A stretch of 58,928 bases of DNA from positions 1 to 58,928 of the IMG/VR virus record IMGVR_UViG_3300036945_000677. The stretch is one strand, 5' to 3'. Position 1 is the stretch's first letter, and every line of letters begins with the position of its first letter. The translations under genes and the position numbers were made by a program. Source of the DNA: a virus. Positions 26,940 to 36,253 of the stretch are shown here, piece by piece. The notes below the pieces were generated by a model. That model saw nothing but the letters and a program-made list of their open reading frames with translations, was not told where the DNA came from and did not search any database.

Positions 26940-28556
26940 TTACAATGAAGTTCCTGTGATAGGGTTTCTCATAACAATCTTCAACACCTTAGTGGGATCT
27001 TTAACCCAGATCGCAGGCATTGTTTGAGTCATGAACACTTTGTAACCGTTGAAGTTACCAGAGCTGTTGAACCCTTGTGAACGACCCATGTAGTCCATGG
27101 TACCGTTTTGGTAGAACCATTTCAATTCGTTATCCCATTTCAATTTCAACAAGTAAATGTTGTCATTGGTGTTGTCGGTGATATCGAACACGATGAAGTT
27201 GTAAGAAGACAATGGGAAACCGTCAACGATTGGGTTTTCAATGTCGTTAGTGTGAACGTTGTCGAACGCTGGGTTCAATACAAACTTCACGTTAGCTAAG
27301 AACGGAATAGTGTAAGAAGTGAACGCAAAACCGAAGTTCAAGTCCATTCCTTTACCAGTGATTGCCCCGATGTCAGCAGCTTGAACAACCAAACCTGCAC
27401 CTAAAGCTTCCTTCTTAATAGATTCGTTAACCATCTTCATACCAGCCATACCAGTTTGAACTATGATTTGACGCTTAGGATCTGGACCGTTGAACTCAAC
27501 TTTACCATTGTAGAAGTTGAAGATCTCAGAACGGAACAATTCTAAGTTGAAAGAACCTTTGTTGTACACACGTTTGTACGCGTTGTCCAACTGTTTCCAA
27601 AGACCCACAGATAATCTGATATCATCTGGACCGTCTTGTTTAACACGTCCACCTTGTCCCCACATTAAGTAGGTCTCGATGTCTGTTGCAATTTTGCTCA
27701 AATGAGCTGCTTCCAAATTGGTAACGAAAGTTCTAGACAAGTTTCCGTTTTCGTATGCTTTACGTACGAACTCTTTACCTTGCTTCTTAACCATGTCATC
27801 AATAGAAGTGATTGAAGGATCGATAGACTTATCGAAGTTTCTCCAGATCTCAGTTACAGGAACTGTACCATCTGCATTCATTCCACCTTTCATCATCAAT
27901 TCTGCACGAGAACTGATAGAATAGTGTACGTGTGCTTCAGCACCGCCTACGAAGTTGTAGAATTCACGGTAACCAGCAGAGATTTCCCCGATGTCAGAGA
28001 ATTTCTCACCATACTCACCTCTAGCAGAACCTTTACGGAAATACTTGGTGCCTGGTTTCAAGTAGTTCTTGTCGAAAAACTTGGTGTTGTCATTGTTTAC
28101 AATTTGAACTGTGTAAATGAATCCGTCACCAGCTGGAAGAATGTCTTCAGCAGTAACGTACAATTCCACACCGTTGTATTTGTCGTAGGTAACGATGTCA
28201 CCATGTCCGAAAATACGCTTGTTCAATTTGATTTTGAAAGTGGTTCCATCAACACCTGGAGTAGATGCTAATTCAACGTCCTCAGTGATGTACGGAAGAT
28301 CCTGTACTACAGGAACCTGCCATTTGTACTCACCGCGAGCGTTATCAACCATAATGGTGTTTTTACCACCGAAAGATGCCATCTGATAAAGAGGCATTTC
28401 TACCTTTTGAGACATTGCCCATAAGTCTACCGGACCTAAATCCATAGGTTCAGAAGATTTGAGCATGTTTACCAAATGGTAAGAGTCCAAATGTGATCCC
28501 ACCTTATATTGGGTGTCACGTAGGAACAGACCGTTGTTTAATACTGGAGTTGCCAT
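26940..28556 (-). CDS. Major capsid protein
   Basis: A 538-residue protein. The N-terminus (NNGLFLRDTQYKVGSHLDSY ... VEMPLYQMASFGGKN, in parts) and the later FYNFVGGAEAHVHYSI, MMKGGMNADG and DAYKRVYNKGS-type segments fit the HK97-fold capsid proteins of crAss-like phages as I remember them. The length fits that family. It lies directly after the scaffold-like gene and two genes after the portal. Codon use is regular and a strong hairpin follows, as expected for the most abundant virion protein. About 730 copies per capsid would be usual for this group, which I have not verified here. Confidence 0.85.
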   Translation of the reverse strand: MATPVLNNGLFLRDTQYKVGSHLDSYHLVNMLKSSEPMDLGPVDLWAMSQKVEMPLYQMASFGGKNTIMVDNARGEYKWQVPVVQDLPYITEDVELASTPGVDGTTFKIKLNKRIFGHGDIVTYDKYNGVELYVTAEDILPAGDGFIYTVQIVNNDNTKFFDKNYLKPGTKYFRKGSARGEYGEKFSDIGEISAGYREFYNFVGGAEAHVHYSISSRAELMMKGGMNADGTVPVTEIWRNFDKSIDPSITSIDDMVKKQGKEFVRKAYENGNLSRTFVTNLEAAHLSKIATDIETYLMWGQGGRVKQDGPDDIRLSVGLWKQLDNAYKRVYNKGSFNLELFRSEIFNFYNGKVEFNGPDPKRQIIVQTGMAGMKMVNESIKKEALGAGLVVQAADIGAITGKGMDLNFGFAFTSYTIPFLANVKFVLNPAFDNVHTNDIENPIVDGFPLSSYNFIVFDITDNTNDNIYLLKLKWDNELKWFYQNGTMDYMGRSQGFNSSGNFNGYKVFMTQTMPAIWVKDPTKVLKIVMRNPITGTSL

Positions 28557-28594
28557 TGTTAGTTAGGGTATAGATTTGTGTTTTGTGTTTATGA

Positions 28595-29833
28595 TTAACT
28601 GCGTCTGAAAATGTTTGCAGCAGGACGCTGTATAGTTCTCTTAGCAGGTTTGTTTGCGTTGTCGTCTATATCTTCTACAGGGTTAGAAGAAATACGATTT
28701 GATTGTTCGGTCTTCAGCTTTCTCACTGTGTCAGCAGCAGCAGCGTTTTGACCTTGTTGTTTGATTTGTGCTTTATACTCTTCCGGATTTGAGAGTAACC
28801 ACATTGCCTCAGCGATGATTCCGTAGTTTGGTTCAGTGTATTGGTATTTTTCCAATAGGTGTCCAAGTAAGTTTACTTTTCTACCACTCACCGAGTCATA
28901 CTTCGCTTGGGTCATTTCAGTGAAGATGAACGCCTGGGTTTTCTTGTCAAGCTTGATTCCGTTTAACTCACCAGCTTTCACTGTTTCGTAAACATTGTCA
29001 ACGTAGGTCTTCATTGCAACTTCACGTTGTTGCTTCATCTGCTCTTGTTGAGCAAGTTGCGCTTCAACCATTTGTTGCTGCATACGGTCCAATTTTGGTT
29101 TAAACCCGCCTGCTTTCTTTTCAAGGACACCTAAGTCGCTCCACTCCTGGATCTGTTCAGCAATCTCATCTTCAGTTCCAAACTGAGTTGCCATCAGGTA
29201 ATGTCTTGCAATTGCATCAGCGTCACTTTGAGGATCAAGTGAACGAGACTCTTCAACAGAGGCAAGCGCACGGAACAATCCTTTTAAGTCGTTTCCACCG
29301 TCTGCTACGTATTTAGCAGCGTATTGCAATTCTTCAGGTAATGATTCAAAGAACTCTTTAGGAGTTTGCTCACGCACTTGACGCTCACGCTCCTGGATGT
29401 TTGCTTCAAGAAGTTCTTCCCAGTCTTTTACTGAGTACTCTTCTAATTTCTTTTCATCTTCAAAAGGAATGATTGTTCCTTTTTCAATGAGTTTGGAGAA
29501 TGTTTCTACCAAACCGCTTTTGTCAATCTTTGCTCTACCTGGTTTCTTTTTATCCTGGTCGTCGTCGTCGTCACCGTCTCCGGTGATGTCGTCTAAGATG
29601 TCATCTGTTGATAATGCAGCTACCGGTGTTTTTTTACCGTCTGGATCATCATCATCATCCACATCCGTTTTTGACCCTGGTCCATCCAGGAAGGAAGTGT
29701 CTACCTGTCCAGGTTTACTGAACATGCTTGGTTTCTTGTCATCACCAGTCAGAATATCTTCTGCTCCTGGTAGTGGTAAAAAGTCGTCAATGTCTATATC
29801 GACATTTGTTGGTGTTGAACTAGGGGTTGTCAT
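28595..29833 (-). CDS. Scaffold-like capsid assembly protein
   Basis: A 412-residue protein. Residues 1-90 are acidic and disordered (VDIDIDDFLPLPGAEDIL; KTDVDDDDDPDGKKTP; DGDDDDDQDKKK), the rest is helical and Gln/Glu-rich (MQQQMVEAQLAQQEQMKQQR), ending in a basic tail (KPAKRTIQRPAANIFRRS). An acidic N-terminus, coiled-coil middle and basic C-terminus between portal and capsid genes is the classic pattern of scaffolding proteins. No protease motif is visible. The gene follows a terminator, so it likely has its own promoter in the 190-nt gap upstream. Confidence 0.7.
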   Translation of the reverse strand: MTTPSSTPTNVDIDIDDFLPLPGAEDILTGDDKKPSMFSKPGQVDTSFLDGPGSKTDVDDDDDPDGKKTPVAALSTDDILDDITGDGDDDDDQDKKKPGRAKIDKSGLVETFSKLIEKGTIIPFEDEKKLEEYSVKDWEELLEANIQERERQVREQTPKEFFESLPEELQYAAKYVADGGNDLKGLFRALASVEESRSLDPQSDADAIARHYLMATQFGTEDEIAEQIQEWSDLGVLEKKAGGFKPKLDRMQQQMVEAQLAQQEQMKQQREVAMKTYVDNVYETVKAGELNGIKLDKKTQAFIFTEMTQAKYDSVSGRKVNLLGHLLEKYQYTEPNYGIIAEAMWLLSNPEEYKAQIKQQGQNAAAADTVRKLKTEQSNRISSNPVEDIDDNANKPAKRTIQRPAANIFRRS

Positions 29834-29856
29834 TTCTTGGTTGGTTTTTTGACCGA

Positions 29857-29880
29857 GGTCTACATTAATAATCTACATAA
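29857..29880 (-). promoter_or_regulatory. Candidate promoter for the scaffold/capsid unit
   Basis: Between the terminator at 29978-29997 and the ATG at 29833 the minus strand contains GTAGATTATTAATGTAGAC, related to the late motif (GTA-ATT--TAAT-GTA-AC) and to the TAGATTTG box at 39722-39729. The rest of this 190-nt gap is AT-rich with no other feature that I can support. Confidence 0.35.
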
Positions 29881-29977
29881 TTTTAAACGTTCGAGAGTTA
29901 TATGTAGAACTAAAAAATTACAAAGACGTATTACATCGCTAAAGAAACTTGGATGAATACCTAATGAGCATAAAAAA

Positions 29978-29997
29978 CCCCGTCACAGTGGACGGGG
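29978..29997 (-). terminator. Intrinsic terminator after the portal gene
   Basis: A perfect 7-bp stem (CCCCGTC / GACGGGG) with a 6-nt loop is followed on the minus strand by TTTTTTATG. It lies 26 nt past the portal stop and separates portal from scaffold and capsid transcription. Confidence 0.9.
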
Positions 29998-30023
29998 TAG
30001 TTAAATTCGTAGTCTTGTAGATG

Positions 30024-32747
30024 TTAGTCTTTCTTCGATTTTGTGTCAAAACGGTTCTTGTTTTCGCGTGCTACCTGGATTTGTTTGTCAGCAATTTCTT
30101 TACGGGTTCTGAGTTCTTCGCGTTTAAGGTTATTGCGTTCACTTTCCATATTCTGCTTAGAGAGGTTCTCTTCACGTTTCAGGTTCATCTGATCCTGGTC
30201 TTTACGTCTGCGGTCCAATACGTCCAAAGAATCTAAATAATCGCTTTGTTGGTTCTGGTTGATATCCTGCATTGCTCCAAAACCAGCAGAACGAATTTCA
30301 GCCTCCTGGAGGTTGTTAACACGATCCAATTGCTTTTGCTCTGCTTCAAAGCGTTGCTTCGATTCCTGACGCTCTGTTTCAGCTTTCTGACGCATTTCCT
30401 CCATTTCCTTCTGAGACGCTTGCGATTGTTGCTGTTGTTGCTCCATTTTACGTTCAACACCTTTAAGAACGGTATTGATCTCCGCCATGCTTTCAGCTTT
30501 AACCAAATTACCCAGGTCATAGATACTTGCACCACTTGTATTATTGGATAACGCCAACTGACGGATCTGCTCCATGATCTGCCTGGTATTTACCTTGGTT
30601 GTACAGAACACGTTAAAATCACGCATAAGTAAATCAGTTCCGTTGATCTGGAAGTTCACACGCTCGTCCATGGTGGTCATGTACTGCAACCTAACACTTG
30701 GACGCTGTGAGTTATAAAACTGTGCAAGGTCCGTACGCATCTGATGCACACGAGGCATTAAGTATTCACTGTGCTGTACAAAGTACATTTCAGTCTGGGA
30801 ATAACTTTGATTAATTGCTTGTTCCACTCCAGTAGCAGACTCTTGTGCATTGACCGCACCCATACGCTGTGGAGAAATACCAATGGTTTCAAACGCCTGT
30901 GACTTGAAATAATTAGCAAGTTGGATACGACTCATCAAACGTTGAGATTGTTCCATGTTTAAAACCTGATAGTGGTTAAACCCTAAAGCGTTCTCTGTGT
31001 TACTGATAGAGGTATCAAGTGGAAGCATGTTGAAATTCTTCATTGCAACATATGCTTTTGCTAAATTGTTCTTACCCCAGTCTTCACCCATTGAATGTTT
31101 AGGAAGTGCATTCTGGTCAAGCATAATCACAGTACCTAATTCGTCGATCAGGATATCAGCAATCTGGTTGTTTACCATGTTGTATCCAATCTGGTAAGGT
31201 TTCATCTTGTCAACCAGGGATACAGATTTACTGTTACGGTCTGTGAATACAGACCCTTCAACCGGCAGTTTACACCCGTACAACGTAAAGTCACCTTTGA
31301 ACTGGAAAGGAATAGGTTTAAGATTGAGGTAAATTGGTTGTACACCGTTTACGTCAGCAGACCCGTAGAAACTTGGACGGTTAGGACCGACCTTAATTCC
31401 ACTCCAGGTCTGGTTGATCCAGATCCATTCAATGTGTTCTCCGTAGATTAACGTTTCAGAATTTTTGTTTTTATTGAGGGTAGTATTGTAAAGCGGTTTG
31501 TCAACAACCTTGTAATCCTCGGTAACTACTTGCTGGATAACCATACCGTCTTCAGAGATCTTAGTTAAATGTCCCACCATGCGCTGACTCTTCCAGTACA
31601 CTGTAGTTACACGAAGCATCTGGTAAGTACCGTAATCAAATAAGTCCTCACTTTGAGTAACGATCTGAGTAATCAAATCATCTCCCATGCTCAGGAAATT
31701 ATCAGTAACACTCATGAACTGACGCATTCCCAAAGAAGGCATATTAGTGTTCCAATCATGCGAGCGCGTAGCGTCGTAGAAAGAACCGTCATTTTGCTGA
31801 CCCAGGATAGGATATGCAGCAGATTTTACAGGATAGATGTGTTCAAGTGCCTGTAGCTGTTCATCGTCCATCATATAACCGTATTTGTCAATGATGTCTG
31901 CTAAGGTTATTAATTCAATTTTACCTACCCAGTTTCCTTGTGATACATAACGTACGTCCGGACTCTTGTGGTAAAACGTCAATACCGGATTCCATAGTTC
32001 GATTTCATAATCGTCTTCCATCATCCTGAAATGCCAGAACTCACGGTCTGCAACTAAGCTGTCTCTGAACCCTGTAGTTTCAAGTTCTTTCATTTTAAAA
32101 CGCTCCTCGTCTACTTTGTGCTGGTGGGTTGCCCACTGCTCATGAAGACTGCGATACGTCTTAGCATAATATTGCTGGATCTCCGGGAGGGATTGTACTT
32201 GTTGCTGCATTTGTTGCTGCACTTCTTCGTTAGACAAATCAGCACCCTGTTCCATTAAAGCTTTAGCAAGTTTGGACTCTGCCTGACTTACCAAATAGTT
32301 CTCAATATCTGCACGTTTCTCTTCTAACATTTCGTTATAAGACAAATCATCAACTGCACGATACAAGATGCGATCAGTACGTTTGGCAAACTCACCGGTC
32401 ATAACATTAACAACATTTGGAATAATAGGATAGAATTTAAGTTCCAATGCTGTTTCGTCTTCCCTGGTTAAAATGTCAACAAGATCAGCTTCTTCATTAT
32501 CTTCAGAAACAATGTAATCGGTCTTGTCAATGATACCGTTTGCAAGCTTGTAGTTTTTTAGCAACCTGCGTGCATTACGACGAAGTTGTTTAAGACCCTG
32601 CAACTCCAACCAGTCAACGTTCCACGCTGCCCACTCGTCGTTTTTTTCTTTCTGCGGTAAAAATTGAACAGGTTGGGTAATGGTACCCATCTTGTTATAT
32701 TCGGATTTTGCACCGTTTTTAAGTTGGAGTGCGTTATAGACTTTCAT
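30024..32747 (-). CDS. Portal protein
   Basis: A 907-residue protein directly downstream of the terminase and upstream of the scaffold and capsid genes. It has the portal-type layout: a mixed clip and stem region (FYPIIPNVVNVMTGEFAKRTDRILYR, in parts), long helices in the middle (MSRIQLANYFKSQAFETIGISPQRMG) and a long Gln/Glu/Arg-rich coiled-coil C-terminus (about residues 770-907) forming the barrel. The motif NAQESATGVEQAINQSYSQ is one I recall from crAss-like portals. It forms the dodecameric DNA entry ring. The confidence rests on context and recall. Confidence 0.85.
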   Translation of the reverse strand: MKVYNALQLKNGAKSEYNKMGTITQPVQFLPQKEKNDEWAAWNVDWLELQGLKQLRRNARRLLKNYKLANGIIDKTDYIVSEDNEEADLVDILTREDETALELKFYPIIPNVVNVMTGEFAKRTDRILYRAVDDLSYNEMLEEKRADIENYLVSQAESKLAKALMEQGADLSNEEVQQQMQQQVQSLPEIQQYYAKTYRSLHEQWATHQHKVDEERFKMKELETTGFRDSLVADREFWHFRMMEDDYEIELWNPVLTFYHKSPDVRYVSQGNWVGKIELITLADIIDKYGYMMDDEQLQALEHIYPVKSAAYPILGQQNDGSFYDATRSHDWNTNMPSLGMRQFMSVTDNFLSMGDDLITQIVTQSEDLFDYGTYQMLRVTTVYWKSQRMVGHLTKISEDGMVIQQVVTEDYKVVDKPLYNTTLNKNKNSETLIYGEHIEWIWINQTWSGIKVGPNRPSFYGSADVNGVQPIYLNLKPIPFQFKGDFTLYGCKLPVEGSVFTDRNSKSVSLVDKMKPYQIGYNMVNNQIADILIDELGTVIMLDQNALPKHSMGEDWGKNNLAKAYVAMKNFNMLPLDTSISNTENALGFNHYQVLNMEQSQRLMSRIQLANYFKSQAFETIGISPQRMGAVNAQESATGVEQAINQSYSQTEMYFVQHSEYLMPRVHQMRTDLAQFYNSQRPSVRLQYMTTMDERVNFQINGTDLLMRDFNVFCTTKVNTRQIMEQIRQLALSNNTSGASIYDLGNLVKAESMAEINTVLKGVERKMEQQQQQSQASQKEMEEMRQKAETERQESKQRFEAEQKQLDRVNNLQEAEIRSAGFGAMQDINQNQQSDYLDSLDVLDRRRKDQDQMNLKREENLSKQNMESERNNLKREELRTRKEIADKQIQVARENKNRFDTKSKKD

Positions 32748-32758
32748 ATTAGTTCTAA

Positions 32759-33067
32759 TTAAAATTTGGTGTTACTACCTTTCATTAAAGGTATGTCTGA
32801 CGTGTGAGTAATGTCTGCATAAACAAGTGAATGATTAATAGATACAGCACCACCAAGACCAGGTGTAGTACCACTTGATGACATAAATTTTTTGTAAAAA
32901 TCCAGGTCAAGTTTAGATTCAGTAGGTTCTGGTTCAAATGTAACCAATTCAGATTGCATAAGTGACAGTTCATCTCCACTGATGTGTCCTTTGTTAAACA
33001 GTCGTCCCAATATATTGACAATCGTCTCCTTTGGAGACAGGGTTGAGGTTACTTCATTAGGTTCCAT
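32759..33067 (-). CDS. Small protein between terminase and portal
   Basis: A 102-residue protein (PKETIVNILGRLFNKGHISGDE, then ESKLDLDFYKKFMSSSGTTPG, in parts) with one amphipathic helix and a loose C-terminus. Its ATG overlaps the terminase stop codon and it ends 11 nt before the portal ATG, so it belongs to the packaging operon. I do not recognise it. Confidence 0.6.
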   Translation of the reverse strand: MEPNEVTSTLSPKETIVNILGRLFNKGHISGDELSLMQSELVTFEPEPTESKLDLDFYKKFMSSSGTTPGLGGAVSINHSLVYADITHTSDIPLMKGSNTKF

Positions 33068-35283
33068 TATTTATAATTTTTATAAGGACTGCGTGAGACT
33101 TTGTATTTGTCATCGACAACAGTACGTTGACGACCCATATTACGAAAGGGGGTCATATTTAATTTACTCATATTATTTGACATTTGTTTACTTTCTTCGT
33201 TTTCATGTTCAGTTTTTCTTGCAACACCACGATTTGCTTGTTGCACTTTTGCAAATGCAACCAGTGCACAATACGATACTAACCTATCGACGTTCACTCC
33301 TTCACGGTATGCTTGCATCTCTTTTAAAATCATGATGTCAGGAATTCTTTCTACACCGTACCGGATGCTCAGGATGTTTCCCTCTGGGTCTACAGACTCG
33401 TCAATTTTCTCATTAAGAAACTGAATCCCGTATTCAATAAGGTTGGTTTTAAAAATTGTTCCTACGTTACGCCATCCGTAATCCTGGAAGACGTTGGTAT
33501 TACTACCCAGGTCTTTTAAGAATGCAATCTGGTTTTTAGGAACCAGGTATTTTTGTTTGCGCTGCCCAATCATATATTGAATGAATCCGGTAACGTTATT
33601 CTCACAAAGTGTCCAGGCATTGTACCATTCAATGATTTGTTCACAAAACCGGTGGGTATCGTTAATATCATCAAAACGACCACACCAGGAGGCAACTATC
33701 TTATCCTGCTCAATGACATGCTCTACCGTACCATCCATTTTATGGGTAGTAACTTCAAGTGGGTTTTTATAAATAATCAGTGAGCACAATGATTTTGACG
33801 TAGTAGTTTTACCGTCACGCACTGGATCCATAGAAGCATAGTACGTCCCCCATGGTGCATCCTTTACAGGACGTTCCCATACGACAAGACATCCTTCTTT
33901 ATCTACGGCCGTAGTGGACAATGGAAATTCGCTGATAGGTAGTTTGCGTGTTTCCTTTGCATCAATCTTTCCTTTTTCGTTACGTTCTAATTTAAGATGC
34001 TCGTAAAAGTATTCTTTCTCTTCAATGCGTCTAATTTGCTGAGTAACAAGATGTTGAGGGAACTTACTTTCTTTACGGTAAGCAAATGCTTCTTCAATGT
34101 TGGTAGGTTTTTGAGAAATACGAAGCTGGTAATCATCAGGTTTCATGTCCTTTTTCCACTGAGCACGTTCTTCCATGATCATTTTTAATGCTTCCTCCAC
34201 CAGGGAGTTTCCGTATTTATCAATACAAGGAAGCATGCTCCATTGCTCTGGAATAAACAATCCGCATTCTTTGATTGTTCCTTTGCTGTCAACCAGGTTG
34301 GTTTCTACTTTGAGAACGTCTTTAGCGTCAGGATTGAATATCATTTCTTTGAGCGGTTCACATTGCTCCAAGTCACCGACAGATCCTGCTGCTATGAACA
34401 TTCCGGTATAGATCATTCCGGATTTAAGTGCTGGCAACAAGTACTCAATAGTTTCATTCATCTTGGGAGCAATACCTGCTTCCTCGTGAAAAAAGAAACG
34501 ACAAGGACCACCGACACCATTGGTTGGATCTTTATCTAACGATAGACCTATCAAGACGGATTTTAAACCACGGTCCGTTTTACGACCCCCCGTGTTTACT
34601 TCGACTTTCTGTTCCCAGTTCAATACTTTATCCGGGTTACAAGGACGATACCACGCTGTATGCTCGTTCAGGAAATTTCGGTATTCTTCCAGAAAACGCC
34701 AGGTTCCTTTCTCATTGACATAATCTTTGAGTGACCCTGCCATTTTATTCATAGCACCTTCTTCAAACCAGAAGAGGTTTATCATCTTACCGGCATGATA
34801 GTACGAAGACGCAATCTGACGTTTCTTTAAAATGGCACCATGACGGTAACTCCACTCAGCAATTGCTTCGTAAAGACTCATGTGATACTGCGCGTCACGC
34901 ACGTCAGCAAACGTAAACCTTGCAACCTCTTTGTTATAGATCGGCAGGAAGTTCAACCACATGTAATAGTCACGGTTCAAAAACCATGTCTGTCCCTTGG
35001 TTCCGTAAAAGATTACACCTTTACGGCATTTCTGTTTCTGGTCGTCCCAATAGTCAACGTAGTCTTTAGTACGCACCGGAGCACGGCAGTAAATTCCTTC
35101 TTTACGGAACTTACGACTTTCTTCGTTAAATATTAAAGAGGTTTCATCAAATTCATACTTACCTGGTTCCTTCCAGATTGACCAGAGAAACGCTACAAAG
35201 TCTGCACGTGAAGAAAAGCTGGTTGTGGACCAGGTTGCAGTCTTTGCATCATAGGTAGGAATGTCTTCTAAAAATTCACTCAT
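33067..35283 (-). CDS. terL: Terminase large subunit
   Basis: A 738-residue DNA-packaging motor. Residues 153-167 (KKRQIASSYYHAGKM) take the place of the Walker A loop, in the degenerate form seen in related phages. Residues 261-270 (CRFFFHEEAG) are the Walker B segment with the catalytic Glu pair, followed by FIAAGSVGD as the coupling motif. The nuclease domain starts at about residue 478 (YYASMDPVRDG, D486 likely metal ligand), with LIIYKNPLE and later SYCALVAFAKVQQANRG. The C-terminus is basic. It cuts and pumps concatemeric DNA into the prohead through the portal encoded downstream. Confidence 0.92.
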   Translation of the reverse strand: MSEFLEDIPTYDAKTATWSTTSFSSRADFVAFLWSIWKEPGKYEFDETSLIFNEESRKFRKEGIYCRAPVRTKDYVDYWDDQKQKCRKGVIFYGTKGQTWFLNRDYYMWLNFLPIYNKEVARFTFADVRDAQYHMSLYEAIAEWSYRHGAILKKRQIASSYYHAGKMINLFWFEEGAMNKMAGSLKDYVNEKGTWRFLEEYRNFLNEHTAWYRPCNPDKVLNWEQKVEVNTGGRKTDRGLKSVLIGLSLDKDPTNGVGGPCRFFFHEEAGIAPKMNETIEYLLPALKSGMIYTGMFIAAGSVGDLEQCEPLKEMIFNPDAKDVLKVETNLVDSKGTIKECGLFIPEQWSMLPCIDKYGNSLVEEALKMIMEERAQWKKDMKPDDYQLRISQKPTNIEEAFAYRKESKFPQHLVTQQIRRIEEKEYFYEHLKLERNEKGKIDAKETRKLPISEFPLSTTAVDKEGCLVVWERPVKDAPWGTYYASMDPVRDGKTTTSKSLCSLIIYKNPLEVTTHKMDGTVEHVIEQDKIVASWCGRFDDINDTHRFCEQIIEWYNAWTLCENNVTGFIQYMIGQRKQKYLVPKNQIAFLKDLGSNTNVFQDYGWRNVGTIFKTNLIEYGIQFLNEKIDESVDPEGNILSIRYGVERIPDIMILKEMQAYREGVNVDRLVSYCALVAFAKVQQANRGVARKTEHENEESKQMSNNMSKLNMTPFRNMGRQRTVVDDKYKVSRSPYKNYK

Positions 35284-35537
35284 GGGAGTTCAGCAACAAT
35301 TTGTGGTATTTGTTTTTCAAGGGTACGATATAATCGTACAGTGATACCGTATCCTGCAAGTGCATAGAAATCAATAATCAATTGTAAAATTTGTTTGGTA
35401 GTGAGTGTTTTCATCTCCTGGAAATGGATCCTCAATTGCTGCGATTTTGCGTTAAACAACACTTCCTGAAAGGTTGCATCGTTAATGAATTGCATTTCGC
35501 TTATGAATTCTGGTTGTTCAGGTACTACGGTTTTCAT
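35280..35537 (-). CDS. Small protein upstream of terminase
   Basis: An 85-residue protein, helical (ISEMQFINDATFQEVLFNAKSQQ; QILQLIIDFYALAGYG, in parts). Its stop overlaps the terminase ATG by 4 nt and its start overlaps the previous gene by 20 nt. The position would suit a small terminase subunit, but I see no helix-turn-helix and do not claim it. Unknown function. Confidence 0.55.
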   Translation of the reverse strand: MKTVVPEQPEFISEMQFINDATFQEVLFNAKSQQLRIHFQEMKTLTTKQILQLIIDFYALAGYGITVRLYRTLEKQIPQIVAELP

Positions 35538-35751
35538 CTATCTCAGCGAGTTTAGTTTTGTCTCCGTCTGTTTGACGGATAATCTCCAGGAGGGTAGGAA
35601 TCTTTGAACTTTTAATAATTGCGTATTTTGATTCTGTTCCGTTCCAGTAAGCATCTTGGTCTTCGCGATGAAACGCAAACCATACATTCATGTAAGAATT
35701 GTAGTGGAATAACCAATGGTATAAATAGTTTTCTGACATATTATTGATCAT
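35518..35751 (-). CDS. Small conserved crAss-like protein
   Basis: A 77-residue protein. The sequence YLYHWLFHYNSYMNVWFAFHRED (in parts) and SSKIPTLLEIIRQTDGDK match a small conserved protein that I recall near terminase in crAss-like genomes, function unknown. It overlaps both neighbours, so all three are translated as a unit. Confidence 0.65.
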   Translation of the reverse strand: MINNMSENYLYHWLFHYNSYMNVWFAFHREDQDAYWNGTESKYAIIKSSKIPTLLEIIRQTDGDKTKLAEIDENRST

Positions 35752-36253
35752 AAGCTAGTGAAGCACCCCCACGGGTGTGACCTTTTTGTTCTTCTTGTAA
35801 ATCTTTATAAGCACCTTTAAAAGATGCACGTATCTGCTCAAACTTTGCAGCAGCATTTACCATTGAGTTAATGTTACCGTCACGACCATGTTCAATAGGG
35901 GTTTTTTCCATATAGGTTGCTAATCTGTCCAGCATGGTTTTAATACCCATGTATGCACGCATAGTAGGGGTCTCATATAATTTTTTACAAAACGCCAGTG
36001 CTTTAATGATTTCTAAATCTTCTACAGAAAAATCTGCATCGATTTCACGCAGAATGATTACTTCTTTGTCCTGTTCTGGTAAATCAAAAAATGGGTTAAT
36101 TTCCGGAGAAGGACACGCCATGTAAAACAAATACGCATAGACCTTCATAAACTCATCCGGGTAATGCTTCATAATTCCATGAAGCGTTGGTAAAGTGTAA
36201 CAATGTTCTGTTGGTACCACTTTTGAATTCTGAACATCAAAAAGTCTTATCAT
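35741..36253 (-). CDS. Conserved crAss-like protein near terminase
   Basis: A 170-residue protein. The segments YLFYMACPSPEINPFFDLPE, LYETPTMRAYMGIK and GRDGNINSMVNAAAKFEQIR are ones I strongly associate with a conserved gene in crAss-like late regions; the C-terminus ends in RGGASLAYDQ. No enzymatic motif is visible. It overlaps the nuclease gene by 4 nt and the 77-residue gene by 11 nt. Structural or packaging-related by context only. Confidence 0.65.
   Translation of the reverse strand: MIRLFDVQNSKVVPTEHCYTLPTLHGIMKHYPDEFMKVYAYLFYMACPSPEINPFFDLPEQDKEVIILREIDADFSVEDLEIIKALAFCKKLYETPTMRAYMGIKTMLDRLATYMEKTPIEHGRDGNINSMVNAAAKFEQIRASFKGAYKDLQEEQKGHTRGGASLAYDQ

Noticed and set aside
29397-29852. 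151-residue plus-strand ORF, Ser-rich
   Set aside because: Antisense to the Asp/Glu/Gln-rich scaffold gene; the Ser runs are the complement of GAT/GAC codons.
35280-35537. Small terminase subunit
   Set aside because: Right position, but no helix-turn-helix or other supporting motif is visible.
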